Origin: DATKWD01 sp035529695
GTDB lineage: Bacteria > Actinomycetota > Acidimicrobiia > Acidimicrobiales > Salinilacustritrichaceae
Length of the DNA stretch: 35,547 nt
Assembly: GCA_035529695.1 (NCBI GenBank)
Contig: DATKWD010000168.1
Span: 1-35,547, forward strand
Direction of reading: 5' to 3'
Of this stretch, positions 1 through 8,358 are shown piece after piece. A program made the position numbers and the translations under genes. Under the pieces are notes generated by a model. That model made no database searches. It saw only the letters and a program-made list of their open reading frames with translations, and had not been told where the DNA came from. Position 1 is the stretch's first letter; every line of letters starts with the position of its first letter.

Positions 1-140
1 CCACCGACCACACCAACGGCACCCCGCTGTGCGGCTACCACAACCGACTCAAAGAGACCGGCTACCACCCCCGCCTCGACCCCGACGGCACCACCACCAT
101 CCACCGCCCCGACGGCACCCCCATCACCCAACCGGCCTGA
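1..140 (+). CDS. HNH endonuclease domain protein, C-terminal end (5' truncated)
   Basis: An open frame enters from the left edge (codons from base 3) and ends at TGA 138-140, giving 45 residues. It contains the sequence TDHTNGTPLCGYHNRLKETG, which matches the end of the HNH nuclease domain of the actinobacterial DUF222/13E12-repeat family: the D-H-x-x-G-T region, the C-x-x-H zinc/metal ligands and the trailing N-R. The tail after it is Pro/Asp/Thr-rich and low in complexity, as is usual for this family. These proteins occur in many near-identical copies in actinobacterial genomes and are often treated as mobile or repeat-like. The rest of the gene lies outside the window, so the N-terminal DUF222 part cannot be checked. 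Confidence 0.75.
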   Translation, partial: TDHTNGTPLCGYHNRLKETGYHPRLDPDGTTTIHRPDGTPITQPA

Positions 141-242
141 GGGATCGCGGCTGACCGCGCCATCGGGGACCCGGAGCGATTGCCGACCGGGCGGTCCGGG
201 TGATGGAATAACTAACCCCTCGATCAATTCTGGAGCGCACGC

Positions 243-998
243 ATGGATCTCGGACTCGCCGGCAAATCGGCGCTGGTCACCGGCTCGACGAAGGGAATCG
301 GCCGTGCGATCGCCGAGACGTTGCTCGCCGAAGCGGCCTCGGTCGCCATCTGCGCCCGCAACGCCGACGACGTCGAAGCCGCGGTCGACGAGCTGAGTGG
401 TGCCGGCACCATCGTCGGGGGAGTCGTCGACGCCGCCGACCTGGCGTCGCTCGAGGCCTGGATCGCCTCGTCAGCCGAGCAACTCGGCGGGATCGACATC
501 TACGTCCACAACACCTCGGGCAAGGGCAACAAAGTGCTGGACGACTGGTCGAAGAACTTCGAGATCGACCTGAAGGCGCTGGTTGGTGGGATCGCCGCAG
601 CGAAGGACGCCCTCGCCGACGGCGGCGGCTCGGTCATCAGCATTGGCACGACCGCCACCGCCGAGCACTTCGGCTCGGGTTCGGGCAGTTACAGCGCCTT
701 CAAGGCCGCCGTCACCAACTGGACACTCGGCCAGGCCCAGGTGCTCGGCGCCCAGGGCATCCGGTGCAACGTGGTGTCGCCCGGGCCGATCTTCGTCGAG
801 GGAGGCGACTGGGACAACATCCAGACCGCCAACCCGGCGTTCTACGAGGCCACGGTGAAGGCGCACCCGGTCGGCCACATCGGCGGCACCGACGACGTCG
901 CCAATGCGGTCGCCTTCCTGGCCGGCGACGCGGCCAAGCACATCAACGGCACCAACCTCACCATCGACGGCGGCTTCCTCAAGCGCGTCGACTACTGA
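243..998 (+). CDS. SDR family NAD(P)-dependent oxidoreductase
   Basis: A 251-residue classical short-chain dehydrogenase/reductase. The N-terminal Rossmann motif TGSTKGIG (TGxxxGIG) follows the first beta strand. The active-site Y-x-x-x-K is seen as YSAFK, with a TT pair in the preceding strand (VISIGTTAT) at the position that normally carries the catalytic Ser. The post-catalytic PGP turn (VVSPGPIF) and a C-terminal INGTNLTIDGGF typical of the family follow. The ATG at 243 sits just after a GGAG-like stretch. It is the first gene of a run of six plus-strand genes with gaps of under 15 bases or overlaps, so co-transcription with the ThuA-like and dehydrogenase-complex genes is likely. The substrate cannot be told from sequence; an alcohol or polyol feeding the downstream oxo-acid/acetoin-type complex is a guess. 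Confidence 0.9.
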   Translation: MDLGLAGKSALVTGSTKGIGRAIAETLLAEAASVAICARNADDVEAAVDELSGAGTIVGGVVDAADLASLEAWIASSAEQLGGIDIYVHNTSGKGNKVLDDWSKNFEIDLKALVGGIAAAKDALADGGGSVISIGTTATAEHFGSGSGSYSAFKAAVTNWTLGQAQVLGAQGIRCNVVSPGPIFVEGGDWDNIQTANPAFYEATVKAHPVGHIGGTDDVANAVAFLAGDAAKHINGTNLTIDGGFLKRVDY

Positions 999-1001
999 CC
1001 G

Positions 1002-1769
1002 GTGGGGGCCGAGCAGCTGACGCGCGTCGATGCGTGTCTCGTCGCGGGCGGGAAGTACCACGACATCGACTTCGCCCGTCGCGAGCTGCTCGACCTGCTG
1101 GCCGAGCACGACCACGTCCGGGTCTCGGTCGCCGGCGACTGGGACGACCTCGACACCCTGACGGCGGCCGACTTCATCGTCAGCTACACGTGTGATGTGC
1201 GCCCCTCCGAGGCATCGCAAGCCGCCCTGCGGACGTGGGTCGAGCACGGCGGCCGGTGGGTGGCGCTCCACGGGACGAACGCGGCGCTCGATCTGCCTCG
1301 CCCGAATGGCGTCGAGTCACCCCGCTGCTTCGGGTCGTGGGTCGACACCCTGGGCAGTCAGTTCATCGCTCACCCGAAGATCGCGCCCTACCTCGTCGGA
1401 ATTGCGGCGCCCGACCACTGGCTGGTCGCCGGGATCGACGCGTTCGAGACCGACGACGAGCTCTACCTGATGGAACATGCCGACCGCGATGGGCTCGAGG
1501 TGCTTCTACACACGCACTGGAACGGGGTGGCAGAAGGCTTCGCCGAGTCAGACTGGACGAGTGGGTCAGACGAGCATGTCGTGCAGTACCTACGCCCGCT
1601 CGGCGAAGGCGCCGTGCTCTACAACACGCTCGGCCACTGCCGCGGGCACTACGACATGGTTCCGCTGAAGGACTTCCACCCGACCATCGAGCGGGGATCA
1701 TGGGAGCGGCCGGAGTACTACGAGTTGTTGCGGCGGGCCATCCGCTGGGCCCTCGGATCGAACGCCTGA
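1002..1769 (+). CDS. ThuA-like domain protein
   Basis: A 255-residue protein of the ThuA (trehalose utilisation) class I glutamine amidotransferase-like fold. Supporting features are an early AGGKYHD segment, an FIVSYTCDV strand, the GGRWVALHG turn and a C-terminal EGAVLYNTLGH segment, which are the core strands of this family. ThuA in rhizobia acts in disaccharide oxidation, but most homologues in actinobacteria are uncharacterised. The start is GTG at 1002, three bases after the SDR stop, and the gene ends 12 bases before the next start, so it belongs to the same operon. Its presence with an SDR suggests processing of a sugar or polyol derivative upstream of the dehydrogenase complex; this is inference only. 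Confidence 0.8.
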   Translation: MGAEQLTRVDACLVAGGKYHDIDFARRELLDLLAEHDHVRVSVAGDWDDLDTLTAADFIVSYTCDVRPSEASQAALRTWVEHGGRWVALHGTNAALDLPRPNGVESPRCFGSWVDTLGSQFIAHPKIAPYLVGIAAPDHWLVAGIDAFETDDELYLMEHADRDGLEVLLHTHWNGVAEGFAESDWTSGSDEHVVQYLRPLGEGAVLYNTLGHCRGHYDMVPLKDFHPTIERGSWERPEYYELLRRAIRWALGSNA

Positions 1770-1781
1770 CCAGGAGGACGA

Positions 1782-2759
1782 GTGTCACCCAGCCCTGAGA
1801 CCGTCAAGGATCTCCACGAGCGCATGGTCCGGATCCGGTTCTTCGAGGAGGCGGCCGGGCGGCTGTTCGAGGCCAACCGGATTCCGGGTTTCATCCACCT
1901 CTACGTCGGCCAGGAGGCCATTGCGTCGGGTGTGTGCGTGGCGCTGCGTGACGACGACCAGATCACCTCGACGCACCGCGGGCACGGCCACCTGGTGGCC
2001 AAGGGGGGCGACCTGAACAAGATGATGGCCGAACTGATGGGAAAGGCCACCGGCTACTGCCAGGGCAAGGGCGGGTCGATGCACATCTGCGACCTCGACC
2101 TCAACATGCTCGGCGCCAACGGGATCGTCGGCGGCGGAGTGCCCATCGCTGTCGGTGCAGGCTTCGCCAACAAGTATCGCGGCAACGACACCGTCTCGGT
2201 CGCCTTCTTCGGCGATGGCACGACCAACATCGGCGCCTTCCACGAGGCGGCAAACATGGCGGCGTCACTGCAACTGCCGGTGCTCTTCGTGTGCGAGAAC
2301 AACGAGTACGCCGAATACACGCCGCGTGAGACCACCATGGCGATCAAGGACGTTGTCGAACGGGCCGCGGCCTATGGCATGCCCGGCGTGGTCGTCGACG
2401 GCATGGACGCCATCGCCGTGCACGAGGCAACGACCCAGGCGCTCCAGACCGTCAGGGCCGGCGAGGGTCCGTCGTTCCTCGAATGCAAGACCTACCGCTA
2501 CTACAACCACCACGGCATCCAGACCCTCGGCATGAAGTACCGCAGCGACGACGAGGTCGAGGAGTGGAAGGGCCGCGACGCCATCGTGGCCCTTGAACGG
2601 GTGATGGCCGACGACGACATCGCGACCCGGTTCGAGATCGACGCGATTCGCGCCTCGGTGCAGGCCGAGGTCGATGCAGCCATCGAGTTCGCCGAAGCCA
2701 GCCCGATGCCCGAGCCCGCCGCGCTTCTCGACAACGTCACCACCGAGACGCTCCGATGA
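1782..2759 (+). CDS. Thiamine-diphosphate-dependent dehydrogenase E1 component, alpha subunit (acetoin/pyruvate type)
   Basis: A 325-residue E1 alpha subunit. It has the thiamine-diphosphate motif GDG (residues 144-146) ending in ENN (172-174), the STHRGHGH segment near residue 63, and GKGGSMH near 96, all typical of the AcoA/PdhA group. The length matches AcoA-type E1 alpha. With E1 beta it decarboxylates a 2-oxo acid, or cleaves acetoin, and passes the acyl group to lipoyl-E2. The GTG start at 1782 is chosen because a strong AGGAGG ribosome binding site lies four bases before it. The stop overlaps the start of E1 beta by four bases (ATGA), indicating translational coupling. Whether the substrate is acetoin, pyruvate or a branched 2-oxo acid cannot be settled by eye; the two-gene heterodimeric form argues against the single-chain AceE type. 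Confidence 0.9.
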   Translation: MSPSPETVKDLHERMVRIRFFEEAAGRLFEANRIPGFIHLYVGQEAIASGVCVALRDDDQITSTHRGHGHLVAKGGDLNKMMAELMGKATGYCQGKGGSMHICDLDLNMLGANGIVGGGVPIAVGAGFANKYRGNDTVSVAFFGDGTTNIGAFHEAANMAASLQLPVLFVCENNEYAEYTPRETTMAIKDVVERAAAYGMPGVVVDGMDAIAVHEATTQALQTVRAGEGPSFLECKTYRYYNHHGIQTLGMKYRSDDEVEEWKGRDAIVALERVMADDDIATRFEIDAIRASVQAEVDAAIEFAEASPMPEPAALLDNVTTETLR

Positions 2760-3760
2760 GCGATCGCCAGATCACCTACCTCCAAGCCTTCAACGAGGGT
2801 CTGCGGCAGATCATGGCGGCCGACCCCGACGTGTTCGTCGCCGGCGAGGACGTGGGGCGCACCGGGGGCGTGTTCCACAGCTTCGACGGCTTGTTCGACC
2901 ACTTCGGCGGGCGGCGCATGGTCGACACCCCGATCTCCGAGCAGGCGATCATCGGACTCGGCATCGGGGCCGCTGTGGTCGGACTGCGGCCGGTGGTCGA
3001 CCTGATGTTCATGGACTTCGTCCTGGTCGCCATGGACCAGATCGCCAATCAGGCGGCGAAGCTGAAGTACATGTTCGGTGGCAACGCCAAGCTCCCCATG
3101 ACGATCACGACCAACGGCGGAGCGGGCTTGTCGGCCGGCGCGCAGCACAGTCAGAGCTTGGAAGCCATGTTGTGTCATGTGCCCGGGCTCAAGGTGGTCA
3201 TGCCGTCGACGCCGTACGACATGAAAGGCCTGCTCACGGCCTGTGTCCGCGACGACAACCCGACGGTCATCGTCAAGCACAAGAAGATGCTCGGCAGCAA
3301 GGGCCCCGTTCCCGAGGAGCTGTACGAGATCCCGCTCGGGAGCGCAGCCATCACCCGGGCCGGAATCGATGTGACCCTCGTTTCGTACAGCCGGATGGCG
3401 GTCGAGTGCCTCGCGGCGGCAGAGACGCTCGCGGCCGAGGGAGTCGAGTGCGAGGTGATCGACCTGCGAACCGTCGCCCCGATCGACCTCGACACGGTGC
3501 TGACGTCGGCCCGCAAGACCAACCGGATCGTGGTCGTGCACGAAGCAGTCCGGACCGGCGGTCTGGGCGCCGAACTGGCCGCCCAGATCCAGGAGCAGGC
3601 CTTCGACCACCTCGACGCGCCTGTCGCCCGCGTCGGGGCACCGTTCTCACCGGTACCCTTCAGCCCGACGCTCGAATCGTCCTACGTACCCGACGCGGCC
3701 CGCATCGCAGATGAGATCCGCGCCACGCTCCATCGCCCGGCGCCGGGCTCGATCTCCTAG
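2756..3760 (+). CDS. Dehydrogenase E1 component, beta subunit (acetoin/pyruvate type)
   Basis: A 334-residue transketolase-like beta subunit that pairs with the E1 alpha just upstream. Visible family segments include FVAGEDVGRTGGVF near residue 27, the DTPISEQAIIGLGIGAA segment around 61, and a C-terminal transketolase domain beginning near residue 200 (VTLVSYSRM) with the VVVHEAVRTGGLGAE strand-helix. The conserved Glu of the thiamine-activation site lies in the ISEQ part. The ATG overlaps the E1 alpha stop by four bases and the E2 gene starts two bases after its stop. The closest named group by motif is AcoB/PdhB. Confidence 0.9.
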   Translation: MSDRQITYLQAFNEGLRQIMAADPDVFVAGEDVGRTGGVFHSFDGLFDHFGGRRMVDTPISEQAIIGLGIGAAVVGLRPVVDLMFMDFVLVAMDQIANQAAKLKYMFGGNAKLPMTITTNGGAGLSAGAQHSQSLEAMLCHVPGLKVVMPSTPYDMKGLLTACVRDDNPTVIVKHKKMLGSKGPVPEELYEIPLGSAAITRAGIDVTLVSYSRMAVECLAAAETLAAEGVECEVIDLRTVAPIDLDTVLTSARKTNRIVVVHEAVRTGGLGAELAAQIQEQAFDHLDAPVARVGAPFSPVPFSPTLESSYVPDAARIADEIRATLHRPAPGSIS

Positions 3761-3762
3761 TC

Positions 3763-5091
3763 ATGGCCATCGAGTTCCCGATGCCCAAGCTGGGGCTGAC
3801 GATGGATTCCGGCACCATCATCCGGTGGCTCGTCGACGTCGGAGCCGAGGTCACCAAGGGTGACGCGGCCCTCCTGATCGAAACCGACAAGGTCGAGAGT
3901 GAGGTCGAGGCCAACGGCACCGGACGCATACACATCACCGGGGTGGCGGGTGAGACCTATGCATGCGGCGACGTGATCGGCTGGTTCCTCGAACCGGGGG
4001 AGCAACCGCCGACGGTCGCCTCGCCGACGGCGGTCCCGGTCGCGACGAACGCCGGCGCCCCCGTCGCCGCAGTCAGCGTCGCTGCGGCGCCGGCGAGCGG
4101 CGGACGCCTCCTGGCATCCCCGAACGCACGGCGGGTCGCCGCCGAGCGCGGGGTCGACCTCACTCGAATCGTCGGGACCGGTCCGGGCGGCCGCATCGTC
4201 TCCGAGGACGTCGCCGCAGGACCCACGGGCGCGGCCGCCCGTGTCTCGGCCACCACGTTCGCGAAGGACCTCGCCCGAGAACTCGGGGTCGACCTGTCGG
4301 CCGTGCGCTGCAACGGCCCGGACCCCCGCATCGACCGTGCCGACGTCGTCCGTCACGTCCGCGAGCAGTTGGCCGCGAGGGCCGAACCCGCCGCTCCGCC
4401 CGACCTCCCGCTGTTCCAAGAGCCCAGCTCGACGATTCCGATGACCGGAATGCGGGGCCGGATCGCCCAGCGCATGCACACATCGCTGCAGTCCATGGCC
4501 CAACTCACCCTGACGATGGACGTCGACATGGGTGCGGTGGCCGCCCACCGGGCGGCCATCGATTCGTCATCCAAACCCAGGTACACCGACTACATCGTCG
4601 CGGCGGCCGCCGGTGCGCTCGCCCAGCATCCGATCGTCAACAGTCAGATCGCGGACGGACACCTGGCTCTGCTGCCCGAGATCAACGTGGGCCTGGCGGT
4701 TGCCGTCGACGGCGGCCTCGTCGTGCCGGTGGTGCAGCGCGCCGACACGATATCGCTCGACGACCTGAGTGCCGAGACCGCCCGCCTCGCCGAGGCCGCC
4801 AGATCAGGCACCCTCTCGCTGGCCGATCTCGAAGGCGGGACGTTCTCGGTCACCGCGCTCGGCATGTTCGGCGTCGACGTCTTCACGCCGGTCATCAACC
4901 CGCCCAACACCGCGATCCTCGGGGTGGGACGCCTGCGCGAGGGGACTCGTTGGGACCACAATGTTCCCGTGAAGACGACCGTGCTCACGCTGAGCCTGAC
5001 GTGGGACCACCGGGCCTTCGACGGAGCCCCGGCGGCCGAATTCGTCGCGTCGATCCGCGATCGCCTCGAAGCGTGGGGCTCGCCAGGGTGA
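3763..5091 (+). CDS. 2-oxo acid dehydrogenase E2, lipoyl acyltransferase
   Basis: A 442-residue dihydrolipoamide acyltransferase. The domain order is: N-terminal lipoyl domain (residues 1-75) with the lipoylated Lys43 in ETDKVES; an Ala/Pro-rich linker; a peripheral-subunit-binding domain at about 115-152 (SPNARRVAAERGVDL, then GTGPGGRI); a second, weaker copy of the same domain at about 162-200 (AKDLARELGVDL, then NGPDPRI); and the catalytic core from about 225, ending with the active-site motif DHRAFDG (His416, Asp420). Two subunit-binding domains in one E2 is unusual. No E3 (dihydrolipoamide dehydrogenase) gene is in the window, so E3 must be supplied from elsewhere. The stop overlaps the GTG start of the next gene by four bases. 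Confidence 0.9.
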   Translation: MAIEFPMPKLGLTMDSGTIIRWLVDVGAEVTKGDAALLIETDKVESEVEANGTGRIHITGVAGETYACGDVIGWFLEPGEQPPTVASPTAVPVATNAGAPVAAVSVAAAPASGGRLLASPNARRVAAERGVDLTRIVGTGPGGRIVSEDVAAGPTGAAARVSATTFAKDLARELGVDLSAVRCNGPDPRIDRADVVRHVREQLAARAEPAAPPDLPLFQEPSSTIPMTGMRGRIAQRMHTSLQSMAQLTLTMDVDMGAVAAHRAAIDSSSKPRYTDYIVAAAAGALAQHPIVNSQIADGHLALLPEINVGLAVAVDGGLVVPVVQRADTISLDDLSAETARLAEAARSGTLSLADLEGGTFSVTALGMFGVDVFTPVINPPNTAILGVGRLREGTRWDHNVPVKTTVLTLSLTWDHRAFDGAPAAEFVASIRDRLEAWGSPG

Positions 5092-7343
5092 CCACCCGGC
5101 TCCGCTACTCGTTCACCGAGGCCGCCGCCCTCGACCTCGAAGAACGGACGTCGCTGCTCGGAGGAAAGGGGGCAGCCCTGGCCCGCATGACCGCCCTCGA
5201 CCTGCCCGTCCCGCCCGGCTTCACCCTGACCACCGAAGCGTGCAATCGGGTCACCTCCGAGGGCTGGTTCCGGGACCTCACGCGAGCGCTGGCTGAAGGA
5301 CTCGACGAGCTCGAAGGCACGACCGGCCGTCGGTTCGGCGCCGGCGCGAGTCCGCTCCTGATCAGCGTACGTTCGGGCTCGCCGGTCTCGATGCCCGGGA
5401 TGATGGACACGGTGCTGAACGTCGGGATGACCGACGACGTCGCCCACACACTCGGCGCGGCGACCGGGAACGACTGGTTCGGGTGGGACACGGCCCGCCG
5501 ATTCGTGCAGTCGTACGCGTCGATCGTGCTGGGCACGCCCGGCGACCTGCTTCGCCGGATCTCATTCGACTCACTGGGCGACGACGAGGGTCACACACTC
5601 GACGCCAGCCAACTCGCATCGGCCACCGTCCGGATGCGGCGGCTGCTGGCCGATGAGGGATTCACGATCCCGACCGATCCGGTGCGTCAGGTGACCGAGG
5701 CGGTCAACGCCGTCTTCCGTTCGTGGAGCTCCGACCGAGCCACGACCTACCGCGAGGTCGAGGGCATCGCGGACGACCTGGGCACGGCAGCAACGATCCA
5801 GATGATGACCTTTGGCAACCTGGGCGACCAGTCGGGCACCGGGGTCGCGTTCACGCGCGATCCCTCGACGGGCGCACCGGGCATCGTCGGCGACTTCCTC
5901 GTGGGTGCGCAGGGCGAGGACGTCGTTGCAGGCACCCATCAGACGCTCCCGATCACCGACCTGCGTTCGTTGTGGCCCGACGTCGCGACCCAGTTGGACG
6001 ACGCCGGTGCACTGCTCGAGCACGACGTGACCGACCTCGTCGACATCGAGTTCACCGTCGAGGAGGGCCACCTGTGGCTTCTCCAGGTCCGGCGAGGCAA
6101 GCGAAGTCCGCGGGCCGCACTTCGCATCGCCATCGATCTCGCCGAAAGCCCCGACTTCGACTTCGATCGAGCCGCTGCGCTCGAGCGAGTGGCCGACATC
6201 CTGGCCGATCCACCGAAGCGCTCGAACCCCGATGCGACGGCCCACCGTGCCGACGACGTGCTCGCGTCGGGGCTCGCAGCGTCGCCGGGCCGGGTCACCG
6301 GCACGCTGCGCACCGGAATCGACGAGGCCATCGAGGCCGAGGCCGACGGCGAGCACGTGATCCTCGTGCGGCGCGAAACCTCACCCGCCGACATCGCCGG
6401 CATTGCCGCCGCGGCGGGCCTGGTCACGACGCGCGGCGGGCTGGTCAGCCACGCGGCCGTGGTCGCCCGGAGCTGGGGGCTGCCGGCCGTGGTCGGGGTC
6501 GAAGGGCTGACGGTCGAGGCAACCGGCATCATCGTGGGTGATCGCTTCGTGGCCGTCGGCGAGACCCTGACCATCGACGGCGATCACGGGTTGGTGCTCG
6601 TCGGCGCACATCCCGGCGACGAGATCGAACTCGAAGAGGTTCGGATTCTTCGAAGCTGGCAGCGTGCGGACACGTCGACCGGCCCGCCCTCAGGCACGAG
6701 CGCCCGCGGCGCGTCCGAGCCTGCGACCGTCGCGAGCTGCTCACGCGTCCTGGCCATCAAGGGCATGGCCAGTGCCGACGCCGTCGCCGAGGTCCTCGGC
6801 TGCGATACCGGAGACGTCGCGACGGTCATCGACGGACTCGTCGCCGCCGAGAGCGCACAAGCACTGCCGGGCGACCGGTTCCGGCTGCTGCCCGACGCCC
6901 TCGCAGCGGTCGATGAGCAGTTCACAGCCGACGCCGAGCGCCTCGGCCCGGTCATCGAGGCGCTCCTGCCCGACTTCCACGCTGCGAACGACGCCTTCAA
7001 GCAGGTGGTCACCAGCTGGCAGATGCGCGACGTGAACGGCGAGACGATCCCGAACGATCACACCGACCCCGACCACGACGCCCGGGTCGTCGCCCGCCTC
7101 GAGACCGAGATCCACGCGGCCATCACGCCGATCATCGCGTCGGTGGCGACCTCCGAGCCCCGGTTCGCCCGCTATGCCGAGCGTTTGGGCACCGCACTCA
7201 CCGCGATCCAGGCAGGCGACATACAGATGGTCGCCCACCCGCTTCGCGACAGCTATCACACGGTCTGGTTCGAGCTGCACGAAGAACTCATCCGACTGAG
7301 CGGCCGCAACCGGGCCGACGAGGCCGCCGCCGGTCGGGCGTGA
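5088..7343 (+). CDS. PPDK-like ATP-grasp/phosphohistidine protein lacking the PEP/pyruvate barrel
   Basis: A 751-residue protein read from GTG 5088, which overlaps the E2 stop (GTGA); the same frame is open far upstream but that part is the shadow of E2. Residues 1-345 match the nucleotide-binding (ATP-grasp) part of pyruvate phosphate dikinase: LGGKGAALARM near 24, SVRSGSPVSMPGMMDTVLN near 93, then FGNLGDQSGTGVAFTRDP near 242. Residues 390-510 are the swivelling phosphohistidine domain with GGLVSHAAVVARSWG, catalytic His455. The usual GGMTSHA has Val in place of the regulatory Thr. The C-terminal TIM barrel that binds PEP/pyruvate (about 340 residues) is missing; instead there are about 230 residues with a possible winged-helix-like part (545-600) and a helical region that I do not recognise. 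The phospho-acceptor is therefore unknown. Operon position suggests a role linked to the acyl/pyruvate metabolism of the complex. Confidence 0.85.
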   Translation: MTTRLRYSFTEAAALDLEERTSLLGGKGAALARMTALDLPVPPGFTLTTEACNRVTSEGWFRDLTRALAEGLDELEGTTGRRFGAGASPLLISVRSGSPVSMPGMMDTVLNVGMTDDVAHTLGAATGNDWFGWDTARRFVQSYASIVLGTPGDLLRRISFDSLGDDEGHTLDASQLASATVRMRRLLADEGFTIPTDPVRQVTEAVNAVFRSWSSDRATTYREVEGIADDLGTAATIQMMTFGNLGDQSGTGVAFTRDPSTGAPGIVGDFLVGAQGEDVVAGTHQTLPITDLRSLWPDVATQLDDAGALLEHDVTDLVDIEFTVEEGHLWLLQVRRGKRSPRAALRIAIDLAESPDFDFDRAAALERVADILADPPKRSNPDATAHRADDVLASGLAASPGRVTGTLRTGIDEAIEAEADGEHVILVRRETSPADIAGIAAAAGLVTTRGGLVSHAAVVARSWGLPAVVGVEGLTVEATGIIVGDRFVAVGETLTIDGDHGLVLVGAHPGDEIELEEVRILRSWQRADTSTGPPSGTSARGASEPATVASCSRVLAIKGMASADAVAEVLGCDTGDVATVIDGLVAAESAQALPGDRFRLLPDALAAVDEQFTADAERLGPVIEALLPDFHAANDAFKQVVTSWQMRDVNGETIPNDHTDPDHDARVVARLETEIHAAITPIIASVATSEPRFARYAERLGTALTAIQAGDIQMVAHPLRDSYHTVWFELHEELIRLSGRNRADEAAAGRA

Positions 7344-7349
7344 AGCGGC

Positions 7350-7928
7350 TCAGCGGTCGCGGAAACCCTTGCCCGCCAGGATCCTCGGGGTGCACCTTTC
7401 GACGCGCGCCTCGCGGGTCTTGGCCTGCTTGGCATCGGAGAAGTGCAGGTTGTACTCCCGCTGGCGACCAGGGGTCAGCGACTCGAACGCCGTCTTCAGC
7501 GCGGGGTCTTCGTCGAGGCGGTGTTGCAGCTCCTCGACGAGGACGAGCGCAGGTGGCGGCCCCAGCTCCAAGCCAGCTTCTTCAACATCGATGGCCTCGT
7601 CGACGTACGCCTTGATGGTGTCGGTCATGTGGGTCGCGTCGTCAACCGAGGTGATGCAGATGCGGCGAGCCGACCGTGAATTCGGCCCCTGGTCCTCGAG
7701 GACACCCATCGGATCCTGCAGCAACGCACCCTTGAAGAACATGAGGGCCAGGAACATCCTCATCTCCTGGAGGATGAGGATGTTCGCGCCCGCGTGGCTG
7801 TAGCAGGGCTTGTTCCACTTGATGTCCTCGGTCAACCCACAGCTGAGCAGGATCGACCGCACCACGGTCAGCTCGTCAGGCCACAGCTCCGACCGGTCGA
7901 TGTAGTCGTCGACGTCAGGGTTCGTCAT
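7350..7928 (-). CDS. YdeI/OmdA-like protein
   Basis: A 192-residue protein resembling the YdeI / OmpD-associated family. The N-terminal half looks like the DUF1801/YdhG-type fold (CGLTEDIKWNKPCYSHAG, then FKGALLQDP). The C-terminal third carries the family signature of a helix with LTPGRQREYNLHFSDAKQ, followed by a stretch of Arg/Lys and the RIL segment. Function in this family is not well defined; members are soluble and widespread. It lies nine bases downstream of the ACT-domain gene on the same strand, so the two probably form an operon, and it converges with the PPDK-like gene with only six bases between the stops. Confidence 0.75.
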   Translation of the reverse strand: MTNPDVDDYIDRSELWPDELTVVRSILLSCGLTEDIKWNKPCYSHAGANILILQEMRMFLALMFFKGALLQDPMGVLEDQGPNSRSARRICITSVDDATHMTDTIKAYVDEAIDVEEAGLELGPPPALVLVEELQHRLDEDPALKTAFESLTPGRQREYNLHFSDAKQAKTREARVERCTPRILAGKGFRDR

Positions 7929-7937
7929 CGCTTCGGT

Positions 7938-8324
7938 CTACCGCACCGATTCGAGCGCTTCGACTGCCTCGTCGGCCCGATCGAACGGTACGAGCAGGTG
8001 GTCGTGGAAGTAGCCCGCGAGCACGTTGCACGGGATCCCGAGTTCGGCGAGGACCGACGACAATGCGGCCGTGAGTCCGACGGCCTCGAGCGAGCTGTGC
8101 ACCTCGACGGTCAGCCAGGCGGCCTCGAAGCCGATCGGCCAACCACGACGCTCCGCCTCGACCAGCGACACGACCGCCGTCGTGCCCTCTCGCTCGGAGA
8201 TGACGGCCTCGACCCCGTTGCCAAGGTCGACGGGGGCCTCCAGGGTGACCATCGTGAACCGGCCCTCGCGTCGCTCGATCCGCAGTGAGGCGAGCATCCT
8301 CGCCAGGTCGATCTCGCCGGTCAC
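7938..8324 (-). CDS. ACT-domain-like protein (DUF2241 type)
   Basis: A 128-residue protein with the pattern of small ACT-like proteins: an N-terminal FTMVTLEAPV strand, the AVISEREGTTAVVSL segment near residue 40, a WLTVEVHSSLEAVGLTAALSSVLA strand-helix typical of ACT folds, and a second half containing CNVLAGYFHDHLLVP. Members are thought to bind small ligands such as amino acids, but this is family-level knowledge and no ligand can be read off. It is the first gene of a likely two-gene minus-strand operon with the YdeI-like gene. Upstream of it, shared with the divergent carotenoid oxygenase gene, is an 88-base gap holding a long palindrome, which may control both directions. Confidence 0.7.
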   Translation of the reverse strand: MTGEIDLARMLASLRIERREGRFTMVTLEAPVDLGNGVEAVISEREGTTAVVSLVEAERRGWPIGFEAAWLTVEVHSSLEAVGLTAALSSVLAELGIPCNVLAGYFHDHLLVPFDRADEAVEALESVR

Positions 8325-8358
8325 GCCACGACCCTACGGATGTCGGTCGTGCGCGGCA

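Noticed and set aside
471..1271. Long minus-strand frame opposite the SDR and ThuA genes
   Set aside because: It is antisense to two well-supported genes and has no recognisable protein segments; GC-rich DNA gives such frames routinely.
3963..5087. A 375-codon upstream extension of the PPDK-like frame
   Set aside because: It is the Arg-rich shadow of the E2 gene in another frame; GTG 5088, coupled to the E2 stop, is the sensible start.
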